Of a DNA stretch of 5,571 nucleotides, positions 1 through 5,521 are shown piece after piece. The notes below the pieces were generated by a model that was not told where the DNA came from, ran no database searches, and was given only the letters and a program-made list of their open reading frames with translations. Source of the stretch: CAYJIL01 sp964370235 (GTDB taxonomy: Bacteria > Bacteroidota > Bacteroidia > Bacteroidales > Rikenellaceae). The DNA is taken from the NCBI GenBank assembly GCA_964370235.1, contig CAYJIL010000120.1, positions 1 through 5,571 of the forward strand, read 5' to 3'. Each line of letters begins with the position of its first letter. The stretch's first letter is position 1. A program made the translations under genes and the position numbers.

Positions 1-33
1 AGGAAGTGACAAAAATGTTTTTGAGACAGTTTC
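1..33 (+). repeat. Left arm of a perfect 33-bp inverted repeat
   Basis: Bases 1-33 are the exact reverse complement of 5522-5554. The match stops at base 34 (a, where t would be needed) but may continue leftwards outside the window. The arm contains a short internal palindrome, CAAAAATGTTTTTG at 10-23. It lies 11 nt beyond the DUF4294 stop codon. Read outward from the genes, both arms start GAAACTGTCTCAAAAA. From memory this resembles terminal repeats of some Bacteroidota insertion sequences, but no transposase is visible to confirm it. It could be an IS or MITE end, or a dispersed repeat at which an assembly broke. Confidence 0.85.
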
Positions 34-44
34 ATCACTGTGTT

Positions 45-629
45 TTATAGTAGCCCCTCTTCATATAACTGTATAATACCCTCAAGCAATGCATCTTCGG
101 TAGCTGCATCATATTCGGTCTTTAGGTTTGCTCCAAATATCCTAGCTATATTTTGCCAAAAGAATGCTGCAAATGCACCTCGTAGCTCCTTTACTAGCTC
201 ATAGGATGTGTCGCCTGTTTGCCTGTCTATTAGTTTTAGCAAAACACGCCCTTGGTACACCGACATGCGCTTGAGTATTGGGGTGTACTCTCGTTTGAGC
301 TCTTTCTCTATGTTTTTGATGTACTCTTTGCGGTCGGCATTTTTGGGGATATTCTCCAAATCTCTCTCCATTTGTGCAAGCCTTCGGCTAGCCTCTTGCG
401 CTATTGGGTAGGTTACCCTAACAGCATTAATTAAACGGCGATATCTTTTTAGAGCATTATCGCCACGCCTGCCAGGCCTGAATATGGGCACGGTTGCTAC
501 TTTGGCAACAAGTAGAGTATCACCATTATAGACGGTCTGCCTTCTAGTTATCACACGAGGAGTCTGTGCCGATAGCGTAGTTGCTGTCAGCAGTAGAAAA
601 AGTGTGCCTAACGTTAAATTTTTGACCAT
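45..629 (-). CDS. Secreted DUF4294 family protein
   Basis: This 194-residue protein matches the DUF4294 family of Bacteroidota, whose function is not known. It starts at ATG 629-627 and ends at TAA 47-45. The N-terminus is a signal peptide: a Lys at residue 3, a hydrophobic stretch at about 5-19, and a probable cleavage after Ala21 (LSA-Q), so the mature protein should be periplasmic or surface-exposed. The charged helical region at about 55-120 (many Arg, Lys and Glu) precedes the family's most recognisable block at about 125-170: YQGRVLLKLIDRQTG, then ELRGAFAAFFWQNIARIFG. The C-terminus is acidic. The length suits a complete family member. It is transcribed divergently from the FeS/phosphatase genes, with 192 nt between starts, and no functional link to them is evident. 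Family assignment is confident; the role is unknown. Confidence 0.88.
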   Translation of the reverse strand: MVKNLTLGTLFLLLTATTLSAQTPRVITRRQTVYNGDTLLVAKVATVPIFRPGRRGDNALKRYRRLINAVRVTYPIAQEASRRLAQMERDLENIPKNADRKEYIKNIEKELKREYTPILKRMSVYQGRVLLKLIDRQTGDTSYELVKELRGAFAAFFWQNIARIFGANLKTEYDAATEDALLEGIIQLYEEGLL

Positions 630-649
630 CTGTTGCGATAATTAGTTAA

Positions 650-657
650 CAAAGCTA
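650..657 (-). promoter_or_regulatory. Candidate -7 element for the DUF4294 gene
   Basis: The plus strand reads CAAAGCTA, which is TAGCTTTG on the minus strand, a full match to the Bacteroidota -7 consensus TAnnTTTG. It would start transcription roughly 10-15 nt before the ATG. A -33 match is weak: TTTA lies on the minus strand at about 685-682, a spacer of about 24 nt, longer than ideal. An 8-bp inverted repeat, TTAGTTAA (642-649) and TTAACTAA (677-684), brackets the element. Confidence 0.45.
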
Positions 658-753
658 TGAAAAAAAGGCCATATATTTAACTAAAATAACTCTAAATTAT
701 TATCAAATTTAATTTTTAATATAAAAGTAACCTCTGTTTTGTTATATATTTAC

Positions 754-761
754 TATATTTG
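754..761 (+). promoter_or_regulatory. Candidate -7 element upstream of the FeS sensor gene
   Basis: TATATTTG matches the Bacteroidota -7 consensus TAnnTTTG and would place the transcript start near 767, about 55 nt before the GTG at 822. No good TTTG -33 box sits at the usual 19-21 nt distance; the nearest TTTG (738-741) is too close. A second full match, TAGCTTTG, lies at 787-794, would start transcripts near 800, and overlaps the alternative TTG start at 792. Either or both may be used. Confidence 0.4.
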
Positions 762-821
762 TAGTCAAGTTGCGGAGTCCTGAATGTAGCTTTGGGATCG
801 TATATTTCAAAATCTTTTATT

Positions 822-2546
822 GTGAAAAGTATTGTAATTAATGGCTCTGCAAAATGCATTGGTTGTGTAAAGTGCATTAAGCATTGTCAGGTGAAATCTA
901 TATCGCATGATGGTTCTCATGCGTCAATTTTAGATACCGATTGTTTGGTTTGTGGCAAATGTATAGATGCGTGCCCTAATGGCTATATCGAACTACGAGA
1001 TGATATAGCAGCGGTTCGTCGCCTAATTAAAGAAAATGATAAAGTAGTAGCATCAATATCGCCTCAGTGGTTAGCTGAGTTTGGTGGTATTGGGCTTTCT
1101 CGCATGGTTGAAGCTCTTCATCTGTTGGGCTTTTCGGCTGTGAGCGATAGCTCGTCTGCCGCTGGTTATTTGCGTGATGGTACTATGGCATCTTTTGAAG
1201 GGCTAAAGGGAGGTGTGTATATATCGTCTCTTTGCCCCGTTGTAACCTCTATGGTAGAAAAGCACTTTCCTAGTGCTGTTGATAAAATAATTCCAATGCC
1301 ATCTATTTCGCTTTTGCATGCTCGAATGCTAAAGAGTCATTATGGTAGTGATACTCTGGTTGTAACTATTACTGGTTGTGTTGCTGCAAAGCAAGAATCA
1401 CTGCAAAATAGCGAAGAAATTGCAGCTGCAATTACATTCGAAGAGCTAAGCGAGTGGTTTGCAAAGGAGCGAATAGACTTTGATAAAATAATGGGTGGGC
1501 CATCATACCAAATGGCTCCCTTGGGTGGCGAAGAGCATCGCCGTCACATAATTCCGGGTGGTTTGTTTAATACCGACTATATGGCATCGGTTGGCCGTAG
1601 CGATATTGTTGCGGTAAATGTTTCGGGTCAAAACCGAATTCAGTATATGTTGTCGGATATCGATTACGATAACTTAGACTATCCCCTATTTCTAGATTTA
1701 TATGCTTGCGAAGAGGGCTGTCTAACTAGCGAAGGCTCTATTGCTAAACGAGAGAATGTAGCAAAAGGTTTGCGATTTATTAACCGTTTATCGGGAGTTG
1801 ATTTGGCAGAGGTTACCACAACTCCATTAATTGTTAATGGTTTTAACTCTGTTGTAAACTATACTGCTGCTCAGGTTAGCCTACCTGTATCCGAGCAAGC
1901 ACTAGCAGATACATATAACCACTTGGGTGTAAAACAAGGTGGTAGTAGTGACGATTGTGGCGCTTGTGGTTATCGATCTTGCCATGATTTTGCAGTTTCT
2001 CTAAACCGAGGCAATGTAATAGACGATATGTGTATCGTATATCGTAACCAGGCCATTGCCGAGCAGTTTAGCGCATACATATCTACTAGCCGTTCGGGTA
2101 TATTTATTGTCGACCAAAACATGTGTATTGTTCGTTCAAATAAAGTATTCTCGTCGTTGTTTACTGTTAGCCAACGTGTCGAGTATGACAAAGATTTGGG
2201 GCTGCGAGGTGCCGATATAACTTCGTTGGTGCCATTTCATAAGAGTATTAAAACTCTGCTATCATCAAACGATACCGATATATGGGAGAACGATTTTCAG
2301 CACCAAGGTCGCATGTTAACAGTTACCTTAATTGCGCTTCGTTCACAAAACAAAGTGTGTGGTATTGTTCGTAATCTATTCTCGGAAGATATTGCACGAG
2401 AGGAGATTATAAACAAAACTCGCAAGGTAATCGATCGTAACCTAGAGACAATTCAAAAGATTGCCTATCTATTGGGCGATACGGCTTCGGAGACCGAGGC
2501 TGTTCTTAATTCAATCATAGAATCGCAGGAGGGTAGCTATGAATAG
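822..2546 (+). CDS. [FeFe]-hydrogenase-like multi-FeS sensor protein with C-terminal PAS domain
   Basis: Probably a redox or gas sensor, not a catalytic hydrogenase. Residues are counted from GTG 822 (574 aa). Two [4Fe-4S] ferredoxin motifs lie at Cys12/15/18/22 and Cys41/44/47/51. A hydrogenase large-subunit C-terminal domain spans about 70-350, with single cysteines at 138 (SSLCPVV), 186 (TGCVAAKQE), 296 and 300 (YACEEGC), the positions of the four cubane ligands of the H-cluster. The proton-relay Cys before 138 is Leu, and the Lys expected three residues after Cys186 is Ala. A further FeS motif follows at Cys379/382/387/404 (DCGACGYRSC). A PAS-like domain covers about 411-520, and a helical tail 521-574 ends the protein. 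An in-frame TTG at 792 would add ten residues; GTG is preferred because family members start just before the first FeS motif. The gene overlaps the phosphatase gene, implying a shared signalling job. Architecture resembles sensor proteins of hfs-type hydrogenase loci. The sensed signal is unknown. Confidence 0.85.
   Translation: MKSIVINGSAKCIGCVKCIKHCQVKSISHDGSHASILDTDCLVCGKCIDACPNGYIELRDDIAAVRRLIKENDKVVASISPQWLAEFGGIGLSRMVEALHLLGFSAVSDSSSAAGYLRDGTMASFEGLKGGVYISSLCPVVTSMVEKHFPSAVDKIIPMPSISLLHARMLKSHYGSDTLVVTITGCVAAKQESLQNSEEIAAAITFEELSEWFAKERIDFDKIMGGPSYQMAPLGGEEHRRHIIPGGLFNTDYMASVGRSDIVAVNVSGQNRIQYMLSDIDYDNLDYPLFLDLYACEEGCLTSEGSIAKRENVAKGLRFINRLSGVDLAEVTTTPLIVNGFNSVVNYTAAQVSLPVSEQALADTYNHLGVKQGGSSDDCGACGYRSCHDFAVSLNRGNVIDDMCIVYRNQAIAEQFSAYISTSRSGIFIVDQNMCIVRSNKVFSSLFTVSQRVEYDKDLGLRGADITSLVPFHKSIKTLLSSNDTDIWENDFQHQGRMLTVTLIALRSQNKVCGIVRNLFSEDIAREEIINKTRKVIDRNLETIQKIAYLLGDTASETEAVLNSIIESQEGSYE
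2527..2533 (+). promoter_or_regulatory. Shine-Dalgarno-like site for the phosphatase gene
   Basis: AGGAGGG ends 5 nt before ATG 2539, inside the last codons of the upstream gene. Strong Shine-Dalgarno sequences are uncommon in Bacteroidota, and none precedes the other genes here. Together with the ATGAATAG start/stop overlap (2539-2546) it suggests translational coupling and matched production of sensor and phosphatase. Confidence 0.5.
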
Positions 2547-3726
2547 TGCAGATGAGAGTTTTATAGAGGTTGCCTCTAGTCAACTGTCGGAGTATAGGCA
2601 AAAAATATCGGGCGATGTCTTTTTGAAAGCAAGGCACGATGGCCGCACCATTATGGTATTGAGCGATGGTGATGGTAGTGGTATCAAGGCAAATGTAATA
2701 GCCTCTGTTATTGCTACTATGGCGCTAAACTATGCCAAGACTCAGCGTTCGATGCTAAAGAGTGCGCGAGCCGTAATCGAAACTTTTGCTCGTGGTCATA
2801 GGTCGAGAGATCACATGCAGGCAACGTTTACTGTTGTCGACATATCTGATAGTGGCGAGGTGCGAATTATGGAGTTCGCCAACCCATCTAGGGTGATTAT
2901 GCGTGATGGGAAAATATGCAACATCCCTAGCCGCAGAGAGATTATTCGTTTAGATACCAAAGATATTGTTCACCTATACATCACCGAATTTAATATGGTC
3001 TTTGGCGACCGCATTGTGCTTTTTAGCGATGGGGTAGTGAATTCGGGTTTTGCGACTCACCGCATGCCATCGGGCTGGGGCGAACGTGGCATTAAAGACA
3101 AGCTAGAGCAGACAGTGGCCATCGATAACGAAATATCGGCAGCCGACCTATGCCGTGTGGTGGTGCAAACTAGCGAGGTTAACGATATGTTTAAGGTTAA
3201 GAATGATATTACGTGTGCTTCGGTATATTTTCGTCGTCCTCGCAAGATACTTGTATCAACTGGTCCTCCGTTTAAAGAGTCTAGCGACAAAGAGATGGTG
3301 TCGACCATACTATCATATGATGGAGCAAAGATTGTTTGTGGTGGTACTACGGCACAAATTGTCTCACGAGAGAGTGGCCGTGACGTATCGGTGATTATGA
3401 AACGTGACCCTTCGGGCTTGCCTCCCGAGTCTGTAATCGAGGGAATCGACATGGTTACCGAGGGTGTGTTAACGCTTGGCAAGGTAAAGCTAATGCTACA
3501 AATGCTTAAAGACGATACGGTAAAAGGCAAAGGTATCGATAGTCGTTTTGTTAAGCTACTCTTGAGCCACGATGTAATCGAGTTTTTGGTTGGTAGCAGG
3601 ATAAATAGTGTGCATCATGACCCTACTATGCCAATGGAATTGGAGCTTAGGCGCACCGTTATACGTGACATTGCAAAACTGCTAGAACATAAGTATATGA
3701 AAACGGTGAAAATTCGTTTTATATAG
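2539..3726 (+). CDS. SpoIIE/PP2C-type serine/threonine phosphatase with an extra C-terminal domain
   Basis: A 395-residue, probably cytosolic, metal-dependent protein phosphatase expected to dephosphorylate phosphoserine or phosphothreonine on a partner, as SpoIIE and RsbU do with anti-anti-sigma factors. The catalytic domain covers about 1-235 and has the usual metal-binding acidic positions: Asp26 (SGDVF), Asp43 in LSDGDGSG, Asp164 in LFSDGV, and Asp223 in NDITCASVYF, so it should be active. Residues 236-395 form a further domain not found in ordinary SpoIIE proteins, with YDGAKIVCGGTTAQIV (260-275), IDMVTEGVLTLGKV (303-316) and a basic C-terminal helix. I recall this extension in phosphatases encoded beside hydrogenase-like sensors, but its function is not assigned. 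Translation starts at ATG 2539, overlapping the sensor gene by 8 nt, which makes the sensor the likely regulator. No anti-sigma, STAS or kinase substrate is encoded in the window, so the target is unknown. Confidence 0.88.
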   Translation: MNSADESFIEVASSQLSEYRQKISGDVFLKARHDGRTIMVLSDGDGSGIKANVIASVIATMALNYAKTQRSMLKSARAVIETFARGHRSRDHMQATFTVVDISDSGEVRIMEFANPSRVIMRDGKICNIPSRREIIRLDTKDIVHLYITEFNMVFGDRIVLFSDGVVNSGFATHRMPSGWGERGIKDKLEQTVAIDNEISAADLCRVVVQTSEVNDMFKVKNDITCASVYFRRPRKILVSTGPPFKESSDKEMVSTILSYDGAKIVCGGTTAQIVSRESGRDVSVIMKRDPSGLPPESVIEGIDMVTEGVLTLGKVKLMLQMLKDDTVKGKGIDSRFVKLLLSHDVIEFLVGSRINSVHHDPTMPMELELRRTVIRDIAKLLEHKYMKTVKIRFI

Positions 3727-3831
3727 TTTAGTTTTGGCAAAAACGATAAAATTGAGCTAGGAAATCAATAGCAGTAAAAAATACTTTTTTTAAACCGATA
3801 TAATAATATTTTTTTTTGCTGTAATGTAGCC

Positions 3832-3863
3832 ACTAATAAGCATTTGCGCAATAAGTTATTAGT
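3832..3863. promoter_or_regulatory. Co-centred 32-bp dyad, possible operator
   Basis: Outer arms ACTAATAA (3832-3839) and TTATTAGT (3856-3863) are exact reverse complements. Exactly midway between them sits the perfect 8-bp palindrome TTGCGCAA (3844-3851), separated from each arm by 4 unmatched bases. Twelve of 16 pair positions are symmetric around one centre. No T-run follows, which argues against a terminator. It lies about 63 bp upstream of the TATCTTTG promoter element, so an operator for a dimeric regulator of the ferredoxin gene is plausible but unproven. Confidence 0.35.
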
Positions 3864-3903
3864 TTGAAATGTTCTTTAAGACTAACTTTTATAGCGTAAA
3901 CAC

Positions 3904-3933
3904 TTTTATAATTAATAAAAATAGCTATCTTTG
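3904..3933 (+). promoter_or_regulatory. Bacteroidota-type promoter for the [2Fe-2S] ferredoxin gene
   Basis: TATCTTTG at 3926-3933 fits the -7 consensus TAnnTTTG fully. A T-rich -33-like element, TTTT (3904-3907), lies 18 nt upstream. The predicted transcript start is about 3938-3942, giving a leader of about 190 nt before the ferredoxin ATG at 4130. It is the best-spaced promoter in this gap and implies the ferredoxin can be expressed apart from the sensor-phosphatase pair. Confidence 0.5.
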
Positions 3934-4020
3934 TATATAAGCATCTAGTAATCAAGAGATAGAAATTACTTTAATTTAGTATTTAGGTTGTTGTTTTAGA
4001 TTTTAATAGCCTATTTGCTT

Positions 4021-4080
4021 ATGAAAAGAAAGTTACTTTGCGTCTTTGGGTTGTTTTTTGTTATATCAGTGAGTTGTTGA
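4021..4080 (+). other. 19-codon ORF resembling a lipoprotein signal peptide; remnant or leader peptide
   Basis: ATG 4021 to TGA 4080 encodes MKRKLLCVFGLFFVISVSC. It looks like a complete lipoprotein signal peptide: a basic N-terminus (K2, R3, K4), a hydrophobic core, then a lipobox-like ISVSC, with the stop directly after the would-be lipidated Cys19. It sits within the predicted leader of the ferredoxin mRNA and ends 49 nt before that gene's ATG. It may be the stump of a decayed lipoprotein gene, a translated leader peptide, or chance in an AT-rich region. The sequence downstream of the stop does not visibly continue a lipoprotein. Confidence 0.25.
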
Positions 4081-4129
4081 ATTATTTATTAGAACGTTTG
4101 ACCTTTGGTTGTTCGTATTTGTAGTAATT

Positions 4130-4384
4130 ATGGAAAAAAAGCTAGTTGTAAAAATTTGTACTGGTACATTGTGTTACGTTATGGGTGGAGCCGAATTGCA
4201 AGTAATAGATGAATATCTACCGAGTGAGATGCTAGATAAACTAGATATCAAAGGTGCTCCTTGTTTAGATCACTGTAACAAGTGTGACGGTCCAAAAGCT
4301 CCATTCGTAGAAGTTGGAGACAAAGTTATCTCTGAGGCATCGGTGGAAAAAGTTGTTCAAGCCATCAAGGAGGCGTTAAAGTAA
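4130..4384 (+). CDS. Thioredoxin-like [2Fe-2S] ferredoxin (NuoE C-terminal-like)
   Basis: An 84-residue cytosolic electron carrier of the thioredoxin-like [2Fe-2S] family, equivalent to the C-terminal half of NuoE/HydC-type subunits. The cluster ligands fit the family spacing: Cys10-x4-Cys15 (KICTGTLCYVMGG) and Cys45-x3-Cys49 (GAPCLDHC), with an additional Cys52. The N-terminal helical domain of full NuoE is absent, as in other stand-alone members. ATG 4130 is chosen because the family begins only a few residues before KICTGT; a TTG at 4109 would add seven unsupported residues. There is no Shine-Dalgarno sequence, normal for the phylum. In hydrogenase loci such proteins accompany NuoF-like and HydA subunits, but here a terminator follows at once, so it acts alone or with partners encoded elsewhere. 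Its position after the sensor-phosphatase pair suggests a redox role in that system (inference). Confidence 0.88.
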   Translation: MEKKLVVKICTGTLCYVMGGAELQVIDEYLPSEMLDKLDIKGAPCLDHCNKCDGPKAPFVEVGDKVISEASVEKVVQAIKEALK

Positions 4385-4417
4385 TCAAACTATTTTGTCA
4401 AATTTGATAGGAGTTTA

Positions 4418-4452
4418 AAGAAAAGGAGGGAGGCTATTGCCTCCCTTTTCTT
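4418..4452 (+). terminator. Strong intrinsic terminator after the ferredoxin gene
   Basis: GGGAGGC (4428-4434) pairs with GCCTCCC (4439-4445) across a TATT loop. After a 3-nt bulge (4425-4427) the stem continues as AAGAAAA (4418-4424) with TTTTCTT (4446-4452), which also provides the U-rich tail. It lies about 34 nt past the ferredoxin stop codon and closes the transcript before the radical SAM gene. Confidence 0.85.
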
Positions 4453-4463
4453 AATTAAAGCAA

Positions 4464-4496
4464 TTTGTTGCTACCATTCAAAGTACTATTGCTTTG
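4464..4496 (+). promoter_or_regulatory. Candidate promoter of the radical SAM gene
   Basis: A -33 TTTG at 4464-4467 is followed after 21 nt by TTGCTTTG (4489-4496), one mismatch from TAnnTTTG. The expected transcript start is near 4502, about 45 nt before ATG 4548. Its place directly after the terminator supports an independent unit. A 15-codon ORF (4513-4560) in this leader overlaps the start of the main gene out of frame. Confidence 0.45.
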
Positions 4497-4547
4497 TGTA
4501 GTTAGCATTTAGATGGCTACTGTGCCCTATCAGTCGCACACTATTCT

Positions 4548-5495
4548 ATGTCAGAAATAATATATCCTTGGGGTGATTCACGCCCCTATAACAGTTACTC
4601 TCGCTACTTTAAAGAGTTGTTTGGTCGCCGCATGCAAAAGCTATCTATTGATGCTGGGTTTTCGTGCCCCAATCGTGATGGCTCGTTGAGTGTGGGTGGT
4701 TGTACCTTTTGTAATAACAAGGCGTTTAATCCATCGTATTGTCGCCGCTCAGACTCTATTACTACACAAATAGAGGAGGGTATAGCCTTTGCTGCCCATC
4801 GCTACAAAAAAGCAGGTGGTTACTTGGCATACTTTCAGGCATATTCAAACACTCACGCACCACTAGAGGAGCTGCGCCGAATATACGATACTGCACTATC
4901 ACACCCGCTGATAGATGGTATTGTGGTGGGAACTCGTCCCGACTGCGTAGACGAGGCAAAGTTAGACTACTTTGCACAGTTGTCAAAGCAATACTACGTG
5001 GCAATAGAGTATGGTGTTGAATCGTGCTATGATAAAACGCTCATCGACATTAATCGCATGCACGACTTTGCTTGTAGCCAAAGGGCGATTGCAATGACAA
5101 AGCAACGAGGAATAAAGGTGGGGGCACATTTTATTTTGGGTTTGCCTGGCGAGAGCAAAGAGATGGCGATTGAGCAAACCGAGCTAATTAATAGTTTGGG
5201 GCTCGATACTGTGAAGTTTCACCAGCTACAAATTTTTAAAGATACGGCAATGGAACATGACTTTGCTGTTAACCCCTCACGATATAAACTATTCGAGCTA
5301 GATGAGTATATAGAGCTCTTTGCCACAATACTATCTAGGTTGTCGCCATCGCTCATAGTCGAGCGTTTTGCCTCGGAGGCTCCTCCACGCTACAACGTAA
5401 CCCAGAGCTGGGGTAAGGTGCGTAACGAAAGGCTTTGGCAACTTCTCGAAAAGTATCTTATCGAGAATAATATTCACCAAGGATCGGCACTGTAA
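4548..5495 (+). CDS. TIGR01212 family radical SAM protein (YhcC-like)
   Basis: A complete 315-residue radical SAM protein of the family containing E. coli YhcC; the reaction and substrate are not established, though the fold is close to Elp3-type enzymes. The [4Fe-4S]/SAM motif is Cys40-x11-Cys52-x2-Cys55 (FSCPNRDG then GGCTFCNN), the spacing typical of the family. Other signature blocks follow in order: AYFQAYSNTHA (94-104), GTRPDC (128-133), IEYGVES (153-159), GAHFILGLPGE (192-202), VKFHQLQIFKDT (222-233), and the C-terminal VERFASEAPP (271-280) with WGKVRNERLW (288-297) of the Radical_SAM_C region. The start is ATG 4548, since the N-terminal PYNSYSRYFKELFG block is typical of the family. 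There is no Shine-Dalgarno site. It has its own promoter, is separated from the ferredoxin gene by a terminator, and ends 26 nt before the right inverted-repeat arm. A link to the redox module is not evident. Confidence 0.92.
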   Translation: MSEIIYPWGDSRPYNSYSRYFKELFGRRMQKLSIDAGFSCPNRDGSLSVGGCTFCNNKAFNPSYCRRSDSITTQIEEGIAFAAHRYKKAGGYLAYFQAYSNTHAPLEELRRIYDTALSHPLIDGIVVGTRPDCVDEAKLDYFAQLSKQYYVAIEYGVESCYDKTLIDINRMHDFACSQRAIAMTKQRGIKVGAHFILGLPGESKEMAIEQTELINSLGLDTVKFHQLQIFKDTAMEHDFAVNPSRYKLFELDEYIELFATILSRLSPSLIVERFASEAPPRYNVTQSWGKVRNERLWQLLEKYLIENNIHQGSAL

Positions 5496-5521
5496 ATGTG
5501 GCATTAATTCATATAAATAAA

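Larger units (their letters stand above)
3727..4129. other. 403-bp AT-rich intergenic region and leader of the ferredoxin gene
   Basis: This gap holds no substantial gene. After the phosphatase stop there is a weak GTTTT/AAAAC hairpin (3731-3744) and two T-runs (3785-3791 and 3809-3817), so transcript ending is possible, but no GC-rich terminator is seen. A 32-bp dyad lies at 3832-3863, a promoter at 3926-3933, a small AGTAAT/ATTACT stem at 3947-3952 and 3965-3970, and a 19-codon ORF at 4021-4080. If the promoter is used, the ferredoxin mRNA has a leader of about 190 nt, long for so small a gene. No known riboswitch class was recognised. Confidence 0.6.

Noticed and set aside
208..434. Plus-strand ORFs of 60-67 codons opposite the DUF4294 gene
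   Set aside because: They overlap the DUF4294 coding region antisense, have no recognisable domains and look like composition shadows.
1970..2191. 73-codon minus-strand ORF opposite the sensor's FeS/PAS region
   Set aside because: Antisense to conserved FeS and PAS coding sequence, with no supporting signals.
822..2546. Annotation as a catalytic [FeFe]-hydrogenase
   Set aside because: The proton-relay Cys and the Lys near the diiron site are replaced, the L3 motif is degenerate, and PAS and tail domains point to a sensory role.
3057..3530. 157-codon minus-strand ORF inside the phosphatase gene
   Set aside because: It is fully antisense to a well-supported PP2C domain, has a low-complexity Ser/Thr/Ile/Leu-rich composition, shows no family resemblance and lacks its own promoter.
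3772..3821. Possible terminator from CAG-A-rich and T-rich-GCTG segments after the phosphatase
   Set aside because: The stem is imperfect, nearly all A-T, with a loop of about 25 nt; not convincing as an intrinsic terminator.
4398..4407. Palindrome TCAAATTTGA after the ferredoxin gene
   Set aside because: A 10-bp AT-rich palindrome is expected by chance in this composition, and the real terminator follows just downstream.
4739..5177. ORFs of 64-93 codons in other frames within the radical SAM gene
   Set aside because: The radical SAM frame is strongly supported along its full length; these are incidental open frames.
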